Shown piece by piece: positions 25,141-35,300 of a stretch of DNA of 36,382 bases. This DNA is from Sphingobacteriia bacterium. GTDB taxonomy: Bacteria > Bacteroidota > Bacteroidia > Bacteroidales > TTA-H9. Position numbers and translations under genes: made by a program. Under the pieces are notes generated by a model that ran no database searches, was not told the origin of the DNA, and worked only from the letters and a program-made list of their open reading frames with translations. The stretch is from NCBI GenBank assembly GCA_021286705.1, contig JAJTBW010000014.1, forward strand, positions 1-36,382, read 5' to 3'. Within the stretch, counting starts at the first letter, position 1. Each line of letters starts with the position of its first letter.

Positions 25141-25180
25141 AAAAGAAGGCCGGCTTATAAAACTAAGCCGGCCTTCTTTT
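25141..25180. terminator. Bidirectional terminator after purF
   Basis: A perfect 17-bp stem (25141-25157 with 25164-25180) around the core gaaggccggctta, with a 6-nt loop and A/T runs on both flanks. It sits between convergent purF and the HIT gene. Confidence 0.93.
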
Positions 25181-25203
25181 TATTCTTTAAAATAAAACTC
25201 CGA

Positions 25204-25602
25204 CTAAAGGGTAATATGATTAGAAATTAATAATACTAGCTCACGAAATCTTTCTTCGGATAATTTGAGCTTTTCTCTCTTAAAGTCGATATCATAAACG
25301 CTGTTTATAGGAACTAAATGAATATGAGCATGGGGTACCTCCAAACCAAGAACTGCCACGCCAATCTTCTTACATGGAACAACTTTCTCTATACCCTTAG
25401 CGATTTTTTGAGCAAATTGCATCATCTCGCCGAGTTGATCAGCAGGTATATCAAAAATATAGTCTATCTCCTGCTTTGGAATTACTAAGGTATGTCCCTC
25501 TGCTAATGGATTAATATCCAAGAAAGCAAAAAATTTATCATTTTCCGCTATCTTATAAGAGGGAATCTCACCTGTAACGATTTTCGAGAATATACCAGCC
25601 AT
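25204..25602 (-). CDS. HIT family nucleotide-binding protein
   Basis: A 132-aa histidine-triad protein. It begins at MAGIFSKIVTGEIPSYKI, the usual HIT start; the frame stays open further upstream into greA but that part has no homology and is rejected. The triad HAHIHLVP has H91, H93 and H95. NPLAEGHTLVIPK is a conserved HIT strand. Members hydrolyse nucleoside phosphoramidates or related AMP conjugates. The gene is 10 bases downstream of greA, so the two form a small operon, a pairing I have seen in Bacteroidota. The physiological substrate is not predictable. Confidence 0.93.
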   Translation of the reverse strand: MAGIFSKIVTGEIPSYKIAENDKFFAFLDINPLAEGHTLVIPKQEIDYIFDIPADQLGEMMQFAQKIAKGIEKVVPCKKIGVAVLGLEVPHAHIHLVPINSVYDIDFKREKLKLSEERFRELVLLISNHITL

Positions 25603-25612
25603 AACACTAAAA

Positions 25613-26086
25613 TTAACGTGTGATCTCCATAATTTCAAACGTAATTGTTCCTGCTGGAGCAGAAACATCGGCAGAATCGCCCACCTTCTTCCCAAGTAGA
25701 CCTTTAGCAATTGGAGAACTAACAGAGATTTTTCCAGCCTTTAAATTTGCTTCACTTTCAGGAACAATCTCGTACTCCATCATCATTCCATTCGCTTTGT
25801 TCTTGATCTTTACCTTACACAATAAAAGAACCTTGGAAGCATCCAATTTACTTTCATCGACAATGCGGGCATTCATAATTAGCTCCTGAAGTTTAGCAAT
25901 TTTTATTTCTAATAAACCTTGCTGGTCCTTAGCTGCATCATATTCGGCATTTTCCGACAAATCTCCTTTATCGCGAGCCTCTGCAATCATAGCGCTAATC
26001 CGCGGTCTTTCAACCGAGATTAATTGATCTAATTGATCTTTAAGGGCCTGTAAACCCTCCTTGGTGTAATACTTAACTTCTCCCAT
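25613..26086 (-). CDS. greA: Transcription elongation factor GreA
   Basis: A 157-aa factor that rescues backtracked RNA polymerase by stimulating transcript cleavage. The N-terminal coiled coil carries GDLSENAEYDAAKD with acidic tip residues D42 and E45, which coordinate the catalytic Mg in the polymerase channel. The C-terminal FKBP-like domain includes ISVSSPIAKGLLGKKVGDSA and ends TFEIMEITR. The start at MGEVKYYTKEGL matches the family; 44 extra codons upstream are rejected. It is cotranscribed with the HIT gene. A GC-rich hairpin (26122-26157) separates it from the PorV/PorQ-like gene upstream. Confidence 0.96.
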   Translation of the reverse strand: MGEVKYYTKEGLQALKDQLDQLISVERPRISAMIAEARDKGDLSENAEYDAAKDQQGLLEIKIAKLQELIMNARIVDESKLDASKVLLLCKVKIKNKANGMMMEYEIVPESEANLKAGKISVSSPIAKGLLGKKVGDSADVSAPAGTITFEIMEITR

Positions 26087-26121
26087 AATGGATAAAAGAT
26101 ATGCATATGTATAATAAACAG

Positions 26122-26157
26122 AAGAAGACCCTTCCGAGAAAGGGCCCTCTTCTATTA
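26122..26157 (-). terminator. Imperfect hairpin between the barrel gene and greA
   Basis: ccctt (26129-26133) pairs with aaggg (near 26140-26144), and agaaga with tcttct, with a CCC bulge on one side. The T-run on the minus strand is weak (ttcttctgtttatt). It may terminate the surface-protein operon upstream of greA. Confidence 0.35.
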
Positions 26158-26177
26158 CAAAGATAGTATAATTTTCG

Positions 26178-27245
26178 TTATAACGAAATTCTAACGCCAA
26201 TTGAGTGTGTACCGTCAAAATGGGCTGTTGGTCTATAAGAATAATCTATTCCAATAGTTGTGCCCTTTTCCTTGTTTAATGGAGCTTGGATACTCAAACC
26301 AGCATTGAGACCAGAGGCAGCTGTAAAGCGCTCATAAGTTTCAATATCCTTTGTGATTCCATCTTCATAAACATAACCTGCACGAAGCATTACGTAATCT
26401 TGAAAAGAAAACTCAGCCCCGAGACCAAATTGGTCATTATTGAAGGCATTAGACTGGAAATTACCAGCTAAAGTAAGTCTGCTCTTAGAAAACAAGAAAT
26501 CATATGAAGCACCCATAGCTAGAGTAGTAGGCATTTCAAATTCGGCAGCGGGTGTCAGCATGGCATACTCACCGTTAATATCATCCTGACGTTGTACCTT
26601 TTCTATAAAGCCATCGCCACTAAATGACATACGGGGACCAATGTTCTTAAGAGTAATACCAAACTTGATATTCTCATCTTCCCCAGTAATGTACTGGATA
26701 CCAGCATCTAAAGCTACGCCACCAGCTGAAATATCGGCTATACTTTCATTGATAATTCTAATGGTAAAGCCACCATAAATAGAATTAGAGAAAGCTCTGG
26801 CATAGCTAATAGCTACATTCATTAAACTAGGTGAGAAGGTTCCAATACCACCCTCTGGAAGCTCGGGACGAGTATATTCAATATCACCAGCTGACATGCT
26901 TGTAATGCTCATACCTAAAACACCTTGCTCCCCAACTCTCTGAAGGAATCCGAAAGCAGCGATGTTAATATCTGATCCTTTCAGCCATGTTGTATGAGAG
27001 AAGTTCAATTCTGTGCTCTTGGTGTGAGCAATACCAGCAACATTGACAAACATTGCATCCAAACCTTTGACTGAAGAGGTATTTATACCGCCCCAACCAC
27101 TTGATTTAGCCCAGGGATTGATCAGTAACTCATTCGCTCCTGCCTGACCAGATCTGTCTTTATTACCCGCCAAAGCCTGGTGTTCAGGTATGACACACAA
27201 CCCGGCGATGACAATGGCAATTAAGTATCTATAAAAGTTTTTCAT
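26178..27245 (-). CDS. PorV/PorQ-like outer-membrane barrel protein
   Basis: A 355-aa protein of the FadL-like PorV/PorQ group, which in T9SS bacteria shuttle or bind cargo at the outer membrane. The start is set at MKNFYRYLIAIVIAG, giving a good signal peptide ending EHQALA; Mets at 27251 and 27281 are alternatives. After it LLINPWAKSSGWGGINTSSV and GLDAMFVNVAGIA are the diagnostic N-terminal motifs. GGIGTFSPSLMNVAISYARA and alternating beta strands follow to the C-terminus, which ends SIGVRISL. It is the last gene of the TonB receptor / large cargo / barrel series, 48 bases after the cargo gene. A dedicated carrier role for that cargo is inferred from context only. Confidence 0.88.
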   Translation of the reverse strand: MKNFYRYLIAIVIAGLCVIPEHQALAGNKDRSGQAGANELLINPWAKSSGWGGINTSSVKGLDAMFVNVAGIAHTKSTELNFSHTTWLKGSDINIAAFGFLQRVGEQGVLGMSITSMSAGDIEYTRPELPEGGIGTFSPSLMNVAISYARAFSNSIYGGFTIRIINESIADISAGGVALDAGIQYITGEDENIKFGITLKNIGPRMSFSGDGFIEKVQRQDDINGEYAMLTPAAEFEMPTTLAMGASYDFLFSKSRLTLAGNFQSNAFNNDQFGLGAEFSFQDYVMLRAGYVYEDGITKDIETYERFTAASGLNAGLSIQAPLNKEKGTTIGIDYSYRPTAHFDGTHSIGVRISL

Positions 27246-27293
27246 ACCCATTGATTTAAATGTTTTTAACTGCGTTTTCATCTGCCTGAGCTA

Positions 27294-30200
27294 TTAGAAT
27301 GAATTCAGGTCAACAGGACGCATGGTTCCAAACCATCTGAGGATACGTTCTCCGGCATCTGCTTTCACGTGTACTAAATATAGTCCACCACTAATTGGAA
27401 TGCCGGCGAAGTTCTTCAAATCCCATTCAATCTCAGTTACATCATCATCCTTAGTGAATTGACGTAATAACGTACCATTTACAGTATAAATCGTCACAGT
27501 ACACTTACGTGGAAGTGCAGTAATCTTAACTTTGTTCTGTAAGGTGTTATAATCATAGGTTGAATAACTGTAGTATGGATTTGGAACAACCTTAATTTTA
27601 TCAAGATCTGATACAGCCTTAGTTGGATCATTTGTAACATACTCCATTCCTTCAGTATTGAAGTTATAAAGTGGCCACATATCATTTACAGGGCTATAAC
27701 TAGAATTAGCAACATCGAATGGTAAGCCGAAGTAACGTCTGTAGGGCTTAGCAACTCTGATCTGGAACTTCACATCGGTGCTTAACCATGAACTTGCTGG
27801 TAATGTAGAATTGGAGGAGAAAAGTCCAACCCATTGAGTTGCACCATACAGCGTTTCCAAAGCTTTCTTCTTAAACCCTTGATTGCTAATTAAACTATAC
27901 TCAGATAACAACTGACCTAGCTTCTTGCAATCGTCATAAGCTGGGCTCTCGAATTTATAACTACCAACAGCTGTTTTCTCAAGTGCGGTACCCATTACAT
28001 AGATATAGTGCATACCACCGAAAGCAATACCACCGCTGATGCCTTCATATATATTTCCGGATGGATTATACAACATATCTCGGCCATTCTGCTTGACTAA
28101 GAAACTATTCTCACCAAACATGATGTTCAGTCTTTCGCCAGTCTCTATGTTAATAGCATAACCAGGGAACCAACCGTAACCAGTCTCACCCATATAATTA
28201 GCATCATCAGGATTTTCACTGGCACCTGAACCAGGCGTAGCATAATTACCGTTTTTATCAACAGATAAGCCTTTACGTGGTTCAAACGCTTTTGCTCCAC
28301 CTTCTGATAGAGTTGCATCGTTACACATTTCAAGGACTACAGCACGAGACCATTTTGATTTATCAGAAGTGAAGACAATGTCTACACTCTGCAAATTAGC
28401 CATTGATGCAACACTATAGCGCGAAGCTTTATTGTAACCAGGTCCGTATGTTGTATTGTTATTACTTCCATCACGGTCAGCAACTAATGGATATGGAGAC
28501 CAGCTACCTTCATAAATCTTTTCATAGTCTTCATTAGGATCAAAGAAAACTCTAGGGCTTCCTGTTTCACCTGTTCCTGTAAATGCATCATCATTCGTGG
28601 GGTCAACATCATCAAAATAAGTTCCTGAACGGATCCAGTTCTGAGGGCTTGATGGAGTAGACTCATCCCCTATAGGCAGTAACCAAGGATAGGTGGCATC
28701 TAAACCACTAACAGTCCAACCAATAAATCCATTAGCAGTGTATGCACCAGCAGGACCTGGATCAGGAATTTGGTTAATATGAACTGATAAACCAAGATCA
28801 AGAATCAATTGATCATTATCAACATTTATAGTAGTATCAGATACATACACTTCACCTGTTGAAAGGTCAGTAATTTCCCAACCTGCTTTAGTAATTAAAT
28901 TACTTGTCTCAGTAGCATTGGTAAATTTAACATTGAACTTTCCACTCTTAACTTTTAAAGGATCAACAACCTTAATTGTTAAAGGAGAATAACCCTTTTC
29001 ATAAGTGGGCTGATAAACGATTGGATAACTAGCATCACCCATCTTAACTCCATCTTGAAGTGGGCCTTTTGCAAGAACATTATCAATAGAAGCTTGATCC
29101 ATTACCAGGAAGTTGCCACCGTTACCTTGACCTTCAATACGAGTCATTGAGGGGATATCACTGTATTCAGAATAAACGATATCTCCATTGACAATCTGAT
29201 GAGGCATAGCAGTATAAACCTGAATGTTACGACGACCTGCCAGATAAGGTTTCTTTTGACCATCTAAAGCAGTGGGGTCATTTGGATCATAGTTTTTATA
29301 ATTGTTATATGCATAAGCGATAACCATATAGTAGTATTGCTTATGATTTATAAGTTTACGGTCGCCAGTAGCGAAATAGTCCTCAGAAACAACAAAACTA
29401 TGCTCAATTCCAGCATCACCACCTTCGACCATAATTTGAGGCACAGCGAAACCAATCTTATCATCAACATTGAAGTTGACTAACTTAGCAACACCATTTT
29501 TAATGTCAACTTGAGCAATTAAACGAGCTTTAGCGACATCATAAATACTTTCAACCGAAACTTGATCATTTGCTAATTGGAAAATTTGGTAACCCTCGAA
29601 ACGATAATACTGATCACCAACAGCAATAGATGGGTCTTTTTCGTTATAGCCTTCTAAGTAGTTATTACTTGATTTCTTATTGGTAAGGTAGATAATTAAC
29701 TTCTTATTAAGTTCACGGATAGTCATGTCCGGAGCATCTGGACCATCGAGAACCTTGAAACAGTTGTCAAACAAGGCTTGACACTTGTCATCCACTACAC
29801 GAAGAAGCTCAACAGATGCATAAGCACCGCCACTGATAGCACGTGCCCAAGGCACACCAAAGGTAATATAGTTAACAGCACCAGGTTTCAAAGTAAAAGG
29901 ACCTGCTGATTGCATGAAACGACGGTCAGCTGGGTTGTTTCCTGATTCCTTCTCAGTCCAATACTTACCATTCTGGTTGTAACCACCACCCGGAGGTGTT
30001 CCTTGTGTACCCCAGTTACATGGGTCTGAATCGCCAGGGAACATAAAGTCTGTAGCTGGTCCAACAGTACCTGTGTTGAAAGCATCACCACCATACTGCA
30101 TTAAAGCATTATTCTTCCAAATACCACGTAGGTAGTTGTAATACTGAGCACCAGTCTTTGGGTCACCTTTATCAGAACCATCATTATTAAAGTAAAGGTA

Positions 30201-31550
30201 TCTGCGCATACCATAGCGCTCATCATCCTTTATACCGTTACCAAAGTTTACACCGTTAATAGCTTCAGATCTAACAATAAACTGTCCGGTTTTCTGAGCA
30301 TTTTCAGGACCATAAGTGAAGGTAAGCAAGTTACCATTCTGAGAAACAATAGAACAATCACCTTTGTATGAAGGGCCAAGAAGTCCATCACCATTGAATG
30401 AAGGATTATCGTAACCATCAGGATCCATGTAAGGACCTTGGAAGAAGTCAATACCAACAGCTGGAGGCTGATTACCATAAGCTTTTAGTTCGCCATTACC
30501 ATCGACGTCCTTACCATTATAGGCATAACCCATACCACGGCTGACATCGCAGCCAACGTAGTCGTCATTTTCATAACCTAAGTCGGGGTCTGTCCATGGC
30601 GAGAAGTAAGTATCCTTCAAGGTAAAGGTTGAACGGTTGATAATTTCATAACTGTAGAAAGTCATGTTATTTATCTCGTCATTAGTAGTAAAAGCAAAAG
30701 CTTGAGCACGGATTTCCAAGCCTATAGGACTGGCATTAGTTTCTGTGTGAACATTACCTTTGTCATTGAATACCCACCAAAAGGTCTTATCACCTTTGAG
30801 AACCTGATCACTTAGAAGACCCCCAATTACGGTACCATCTTCAGTATCAGGAGTGGCTTTATCACTGTGACATAACTCATTAGTTCTGTCATAATAGGGA
30901 TAATCACCATCATCAGGATTATAGTATCCATCTTTATTTCTATCGAAGAAAGGAGCCATAAACCAGCTCTGTCCATCATCACCATGAGCGGGCCAGTTTT
31001 TTATAGCATCAGGAATGGAGTAACCAGGGAACTCATTAGTCCTGTCTTCACTCTCAAACCAAGCTATAAATTGATCTACTTCAGCTCTGCTGATAATAAA
31101 CAACTTGTCCCATTTTGAACAAACATCGGCTGTAATTGATGCTGTTCCATCTACAGTCAATGGGCCAGTCCAAAAGTCAACACCACCGTTTAAATCAGGA
31201 CCCTGACGGAAACGTTGAGCTGCGACCTTTAGCTGATCATTAACGTCAACACCACCAATCCAAAGTGCACCGGCAAACAATGAAGTCTTCATACTATTAG
31301 AAGGGATATAGTACATAGGACCAATACCACCTCCAACGTCCCACCATAAGTCACCACCGGTATTAACACGGCATCTGACATTATTCACATCTAACATTTG
31401 GAAACCAGACGCAGCAGTACATCCAGCAGCATTCCCTGCCTTGACTGTCTTAGTCGATTTCGAAGTGCCGATGAATTCACGTGCTTCCAGGCTGGTGGTT
31501 CCTACCAGCCACACTATTGCAAGAAGCAGAATTCGATAATAATTTTTCAT
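27294..31550 (-). CDS. Very large secreted protein with T9SS-type C-terminal domain
   Basis: A 1418-aa protein starting at MKNYYRILLLAIVWLVG, a signal peptide ending near SLEA; a Met ten codons upstream lacks this logic. I recognise no enzymatic domain. The body is rich in Asp/Gly/Asn/Tyr with calcium-binding-like loops (FFDRNKDGYYNPDDGDYPYY, DVDGNGELKAYG), plus GPFTLKPGAVNYITFGVPWA. The C-terminal 95 residues resemble a FlgD-like/T9SS sorting domain (KVVPNPYYSYST, VTIYTVNGTLLRQF, ISGGLYLVHVKAD) with a longer tail after the usual end. It lies between the TonB receptor gene and the PorV/PorQ-like gene. The order receptor, large secreted protein, barrel recurs in Bacteroidota genomes as far as I recall. 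Function is unknown. Confidence 0.88.
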   Translation of the reverse strand: MKNYYRILLLAIVWLVGTTSLEAREFIGTSKSTKTVKAGNAAGCTAASGFQMLDVNNVRCRVNTGGDLWWDVGGGIGPMYYIPSNSMKTSLFAGALWIGGVDVNDQLKVAAQRFRQGPDLNGGVDFWTGPLTVDGTASITADVCSKWDKLFIISRAEVDQFIAWFESEDRTNEFPGYSIPDAIKNWPAHGDDGQSWFMAPFFDRNKDGYYNPDDGDYPYYDRTNELCHSDKATPDTEDGTVIGGLLSDQVLKGDKTFWWVFNDKGNVHTETNASPIGLEIRAQAFAFTTNDEINNMTFYSYEIINRSTFTLKDTYFSPWTDPDLGYENDDYVGCDVSRGMGYAYNGKDVDGNGELKAYGNQPPAVGIDFFQGPYMDPDGYDNPSFNGDGLLGPSYKGDCSIVSQNGNLLTFTYGPENAQKTGQFIVRSEAINGVNFGNGIKDDERYGMRRYLYFNNDGSDKGDPKTGAQYYNYLRGIWKNNALMQYGGDAFNTGTVGPATDFMFPGDSDPCNWGTQGTPPGGGYNQNGKYWTEKESGNNPADRRFMQSAGPFTLKPGAVNYITFGVPWARAISGGAYASVELLRVVDDKCQALFDNCFKVLDGPDAPDMTIRELNKKLIIYLTNKKSSNNYLEGYNEKDPSIAVGDQYYRFEGYQIFQLANDQVSVESIYDVAKARLIAQVDIKNGVAKLVNFNVDDKIGFAVPQIMVEGGDAGIEHSFVVSEDYFATGDRKLINHKQYYYMVIAYAYNNYKNYDPNDPTALDGQKKPYLAGRRNIQVYTAMPHQIVNGDIVYSEYSDIPSMTRIEGQGNGGNFLVMDQASIDNVLAKGPLQDGVKMGDASYPIVYQPTYEKGYSPLTIKVVDPLKVKSGKFNVKFTNATETSNLITKAGWEITDLSTGEVYVSDTTINVDNDQLILDLGLSVHINQIPDPGPAGAYTANGFIGWTVSGLDATYPWLLPIGDESTPSSPQNWIRSGTYFDDVDPTNDDAFTGTGETGSPRVFFDPNEDYEKIYEGSWSPYPLVADRDGSNNNTTYGPGYNKASRYSVASMANLQSVDIVFTSDKSKWSRAVVLEMCNDATLSEGGAKAFEPRKGLSVDKNGNYATPGSGASENPDDANYMGETGYGWFPGYAINIETGERLNIMFGENSFLVKQNGRDMLYNPSGNIYEGISGGIAFGGMHYIYVMGTALEKTAVGSYKFESPAYDDCKKLGQLLSEYSLISNQGFKKKALETLYGATQWVGLFSSNSTLPASSWLSTDVKFQIRVAKPYRRYFGLPFDVANSSYSPVNDMWPLYNFNTEGMEYVTNDPTKAVSDLDKIKVVPNPYYSYSTYDYNTLQNKVKITALPRKCTVTIYTVNGTLLRQFTKDDDVTEIEWDLKNFAGIPISGGLYLVHVKADAGERILRWFGTMRPVDLNSF

Positions 31551-31604
31551 ATTAAATGCGTTTATTCTTTTCAATTTCAAGTCCTGTCGTAACCTCTTTC
31601 CGGT

Positions 31605-34600
31605 TTACAGATTGAAAATAGCACCCAAACGAATGAAACGAGGTGAGCTATAGTTACCCGGACGATTTACGAAAATCTGATAAAGTGTACGGAAGGTCTC
31701 GGGATCTAATTGCTCTTCAATTTGACGTTGCCACTCAGCTGCTGCTAAGTATCCATCATCATTGGCATTACCCGTGGCTGACCATACTCCCATTACGTTT
31801 TCAGTACCAAGTACGTTCAATACCTGTAGATAAATATTGAGGCTTGATTCGCGCTTGCCAATCTTGAAGTAGATATCACGGTCAAGACGAGCATCAATAC
31901 GGAACTGCCATGGTAGACGTGAACCGTAGTAAGAACCCTGCATCAACTGTGTTCCACCAGTGATTGCTGATGTGATATTTGACTGACGGGTGTAAGGAGT
32001 TCCTGAACCACCACTAACAGTTACATTTAAACCAGTGTTCTTAAGAAGTTGTAAAGGAGCTTTACCTGATTTCTCTCTCTTAATTACCGGTCCATTGTAT
32101 TCTTTTCCATCACCGAAACGATAGTCAAGGCTTAAATTAATAGCATGACGACGGTCCCAAGCTAATGGGTTAGTTGTACGAAGGTTAGGTAAACCTGCGG
32201 CGATTAAACTAGCAGCCTGGTCTGTTGAGGATCCAGTACCATCAGCAAACTGCAATGTGTATGATGCACGCAGTGTTACGTTGCTGGTCTGACGTAAGTC
32301 ATAGGTTGCAGTGAAACCCTTTACTGTACCAAAGTCGATGTTATTATAAGATGTGTAGTCACGTGGATAGGCACCATTGAAACGGAAAATCTGAATATCA
32401 TCACGCATTTCTTTATAGTATGCACTCAAGGTCATAACTGAAGAAGCTGATAACTTCTGTTTGAAACCTAATTCATAGTCAATGGTTTTGGTAGGTTTCA
32501 GGTTAGGATTGTTAATGGTTCCAGTCTGTGTATTGAAATAGTAGTAATCGGTTAAGTTAAACCTTAAACTACTGGTAGGACGTTGTGTTAAGATATCATA
32601 GTGAGCAAAGAACAGAGCTTCTTCTGAAATTGGGAATGAGAAACTGATACGAGGCATAATGCTCCATTGAGGATCATAGTCTTTAAATGATTCTGCAACA
32701 AGTGTCTGGTTTGATGCATCCTTTAATAAAGGAGATACTCCACTACCTGCATTCAAAATGTTAGGGTCTTGAATTTCAACACCAGCGGCATTGAACCATG
32801 TTGATCCTGAACGGTATCCCATTACTTGAGTTGGATTTGTTACGTTATCAACGTATACAACAGCATCACTTGCGATGTTTGATGGAACACTGATAGTTTT
32901 TCCACCAATTTCGGTAACCTGACCAGCACCAATTGTAGGATACAATGAATAAGGATCATTAAGAACCATCTGGTTAGCATCGAAACGGTCAACACGTAAA
33001 CCGATATTGAACAGAAGATCTTCAAAAGCAAATTTATCCTGAATGTAACCGGCAATATAGTTAGGTTCAAATGCAGGTAATGCACGAATATAATCTCCAC
33101 TAGAATTCTTTGCAGTAAAGAAGTCATCAAAACTTGCTTTGCCACTTACCTTTTTACCAGTATGGTCGTATCCGTAGTAGTTAACATAAGATTGACCAGA
33201 ATTCAATAGGTCATCAGCACTGAATAGGTCAAGTGACAGAATATCTTCACCTAATGTAACGGTCTTCTTCGCACCATTAGCATCATAATAACTAATTGAC
33301 TTGTTTGCAAAGTCATAAGAGTCAATATTGATGTAATCAGTTCCATTAATAGCTAAACCAAGCTTTTCACGAAGGTTTCTATCAAAAGCACGTTGCGAAG
33401 TGGCATCATATTTACGGTTAAACTTAACAGTATCAGTAAATACACCATCTCTCATCTGCATGATAGGGTTATCTACATCTAACTGCTCAATATGGAAATT
33501 AGTGATACCACGCATGTGAGACCATAAAGAGATCGCATTCAAACCGTAGTAGCTCTCCTTCTTCTGTTCGTATTGTAAACCAAATTGAATTTCATGGTTT
33601 CCAATGTCAGCAGAGAATGTTGCATTGACACCAAACTGATCGAGTTCATACTTCTGGTAACTTCCAAAAGGAGTTCCGGGAGCAGCCCACATACTATAAA
33701 TACTATTTGGAACCTGACCGTTTAACAAGCCACCACCTAACTGAATCTGTGTAAAGTTCTGGTGATTTCCTGCAGTTTCAGGATAGTAATCATAATAAAT
33801 AGAGGTGTAACGTGCTAAGTCTGGATTGTAGGTAGAAGGTGTAAAGTATACGGCTGTATCTCTAAAACCATTCTGAACAAATACATTATTATAGGTAGTA
33901 CCATTAACTGTAACACTTCCGCGCTCGTAGGAAGGAAGTGTATAAATATCATACTTACCTACATGACCATATTTGAAAATTTCATCACCATGTAACTGGC
34001 TCTGTACGTCTTGTTTAAAACGTGAGTAGTCAGCCTGTAATGAATAGTATACATTTTTAAAGAGAGACTTACTTTCGGGATCATTAGCAAAACGGTGTGT
34101 AAAACGACCAAATACACGATAAGTAAGGTCGGTTACTTTACCATTGTTTTCCCAGTTAAACATTGAGTTACCAAATGAGTAGTTAACATCATCTGAATAG
34201 TTCAAACTACCACCTAAAGTTATGTTAACACTGTTTGATGGTTTGATATCAAACTTTGCTGATATATTAGCCGACTTTGATTTTGCATCTGTTGAGTTAT
34301 CAACTTTCTCAATCATATCCTTACTTAGGAAAGATGCAGCTTGATTAGTACCGAAACCAGTACCTGTTGGAATCAATGGAGTAGCTTTAATGGAATTTAA
34401 AGCATCATCCTTAATTTTCCAACGACCGATGTTTGAAGGTGAGTTGTCTCCTTGTGCCAAGAAGTCACCAGCTATAAAGAACCCAATTAGAGGCTTGCGA
34501 TTAGCACTATCGCCTGTCATCAGAAGTGGGCCTTGCATATTAAGACCAACTCTGTTATAACCAAATTTATCCAAGAATTGAGAAGTCTGGAGTTCAACAC

Positions 34601-35300
34601 CTCCACCAAACTCACGACTTGGACCCTTAGTTACAACATTGATAACACCAGAGGTAGCATCACCATACATAGCGGGCAAGCCGGAGATAATCACGTTTAC
34701 CTCTTCAATAGCAGAAGGAGGAAGTGAAGATGAACCGGTTACTTTAATACCATCAATGTAAGTGACAGTAGCACCAGAACGAGCACCACGTACACTACCA
34801 CGTTCACCGTCTGAGGAGAATACTCCACCTACAGTGGCAGCGACAGCATTGGCACTACGGTTAGGCATCTTGGCAATCTGCTCTGAAGTGATACTAGCAC
34901 CAACTGTTGTTTGGTCCTTCTCAATCAAAGGCTTTTTGTAAGTCACAATCTCAACTCCGCTCAGCGTCGTTGCTGCTGATTGCAAGTTGATATTGTAAAA
35001 CTCAGTTTTTCCTGAACCAACTACAAATCCACTAACCTCAACAGGATTATATCCCACATAAGAGGCCTTAATTGTGTACTTTCCGGGTTGGATGGGTTTA
35101 ATGATGTAATTACCGTCCATGTCGGAGGTGGCCCCTCCCTGTTGCGCTCCACCCGCCTCTATAATAATATTGGCGAACGGGATGGGATCCTTCGTCTCCT
35201 TGTCGACGATTTTTCCCTTCAGGGTTCCAGGAGCCTGAGAAAAGACTAACAGATTGGCTGCTAGTACTATTCCTAGGGTTAAGAGTAGTTTTCTTATCAT
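31605..35300 (-). CDS. TonB-dependent receptor with carboxypeptidase-like N-terminal domain
   Basis: A 1231-aa outer-membrane protein starting at MIRKLLLTLGIVLAANL, a signal peptide ending VFSQ. Residues about 22-110 form a CarboxypepD_reg-like domain (GTLKGKIVDKETKDPIPFAN, ATSDMDGNYIIKPIQPGKYT, IKASYVGY). The plug domain follows at about 125-230 (KMPNRSANAVAATVGGVF, YIDGIKV, EEVNVIISGLPAMYGDATSG). The remainder is a Tyr/Asn-rich barrel ending FIRLGAIFNL. It lacks a SusD neighbour, so it is not a typical glycan-uptake SusC pair. Instead it is followed by a large T9SS-type cargo and a PorV/PorQ-like barrel, which suggests a role in assembly or anchoring of surface proteins. A promoter lies at 35348-35380. 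Confidence 0.9.
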   Translation of the reverse strand: MIRKLLLTLGIVLAANLLVFSQAPGTLKGKIVDKETKDPIPFANIIIEAGGAQQGGATSDMDGNYIIKPIQPGKYTIKASYVGYNPVEVSGFVVGSGKTEFYNINLQSAATTLSGVEIVTYKKPLIEKDQTTVGASITSEQIAKMPNRSANAVAATVGGVFSSDGERGSVRGARSGATVTYIDGIKVTGSSSLPPSAIEEVNVIISGLPAMYGDATSGVINVVTKGPSREFGGGVELQTSQFLDKFGYNRVGLNMQGPLLMTGDSANRKPLIGFFIAGDFLAQGDNSPSNIGRWKIKDDALNSIKATPLIPTGTGFGTNQAASFLSKDMIEKVDNSTDAKSKSANISAKFDIKPSNSVNITLGGSLNYSDDVNYSFGNSMFNWENNGKVTDLTYRVFGRFTHRFANDPESKSLFKNVYYSLQADYSRFKQDVQSQLHGDEIFKYGHVGKYDIYTLPSYERGSVTVNGTTYNNVFVQNGFRDTAVYFTPSTYNPDLARYTSIYYDYYPETAGNHQNFTQIQLGGGLLNGQVPNSIYSMWAAPGTPFGSYQKYELDQFGVNATFSADIGNHEIQFGLQYEQKKESYYGLNAISLWSHMRGITNFHIEQLDVDNPIMQMRDGVFTDTVKFNRKYDATSQRAFDRNLREKLGLAINGTDYINIDSYDFANKSISYYDANGAKKTVTLGEDILSLDLFSADDLLNSGQSYVNYYGYDHTGKKVSGKASFDDFFTAKNSSGDYIRALPAFEPNYIAGYIQDKFAFEDLLFNIGLRVDRFDANQMVLNDPYSLYPTIGAGQVTEIGGKTISVPSNIASDAVVYVDNVTNPTQVMGYRSGSTWFNAAGVEIQDPNILNAGSGVSPLLKDASNQTLVAESFKDYDPQWSIMPRISFSFPISEEALFFAHYDILTQRPTSSLRFNLTDYYYFNTQTGTINNPNLKPTKTIDYELGFKQKLSASSVMTLSAYYKEMRDDIQIFRFNGAYPRDYTSYNNIDFGTVKGFTATYDLRQTSNVTLRASYTLQFADGTGSSTDQAASLIAAGLPNLRTTNPLAWDRRHAINLSLDYRFGDGKEYNGPVIKREKSGKAPLQLLKNTGLNVTVSGGSGTPYTRQSNITSAITGGTQLMQGSYYGSRLPWQFRIDARLDRDIYFKIGKRESSLNIYLQVLNVLGTENVMGVWSATGNANDDGYLAAAEWQRQIEEQLDPETFRTLYQIFVNRPGNYSSPRFIRLGAIFNL

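Noticed and set aside
5844..25180. The shared gaaggccgg stem at 5844 and 25141 as a dispersed repeat family
   Set aside because: Only the short GC core is shared; loops and flanks differ, which is expected for unrelated terminators with similar stems.
25603..25710. N-terminal extension of the HIT protein into greA
   Set aside because: HIT proteins begin at the MAGIFSKIVTGEIP segment, and the extra residues are greA read in another frame.
31605..35300. SusC/SusD glycan-uptake locus
   Set aside because: The receptor has a SusC-like N-terminal domain, but there is no SusD lipoprotein or glycoside hydrolase next to it.
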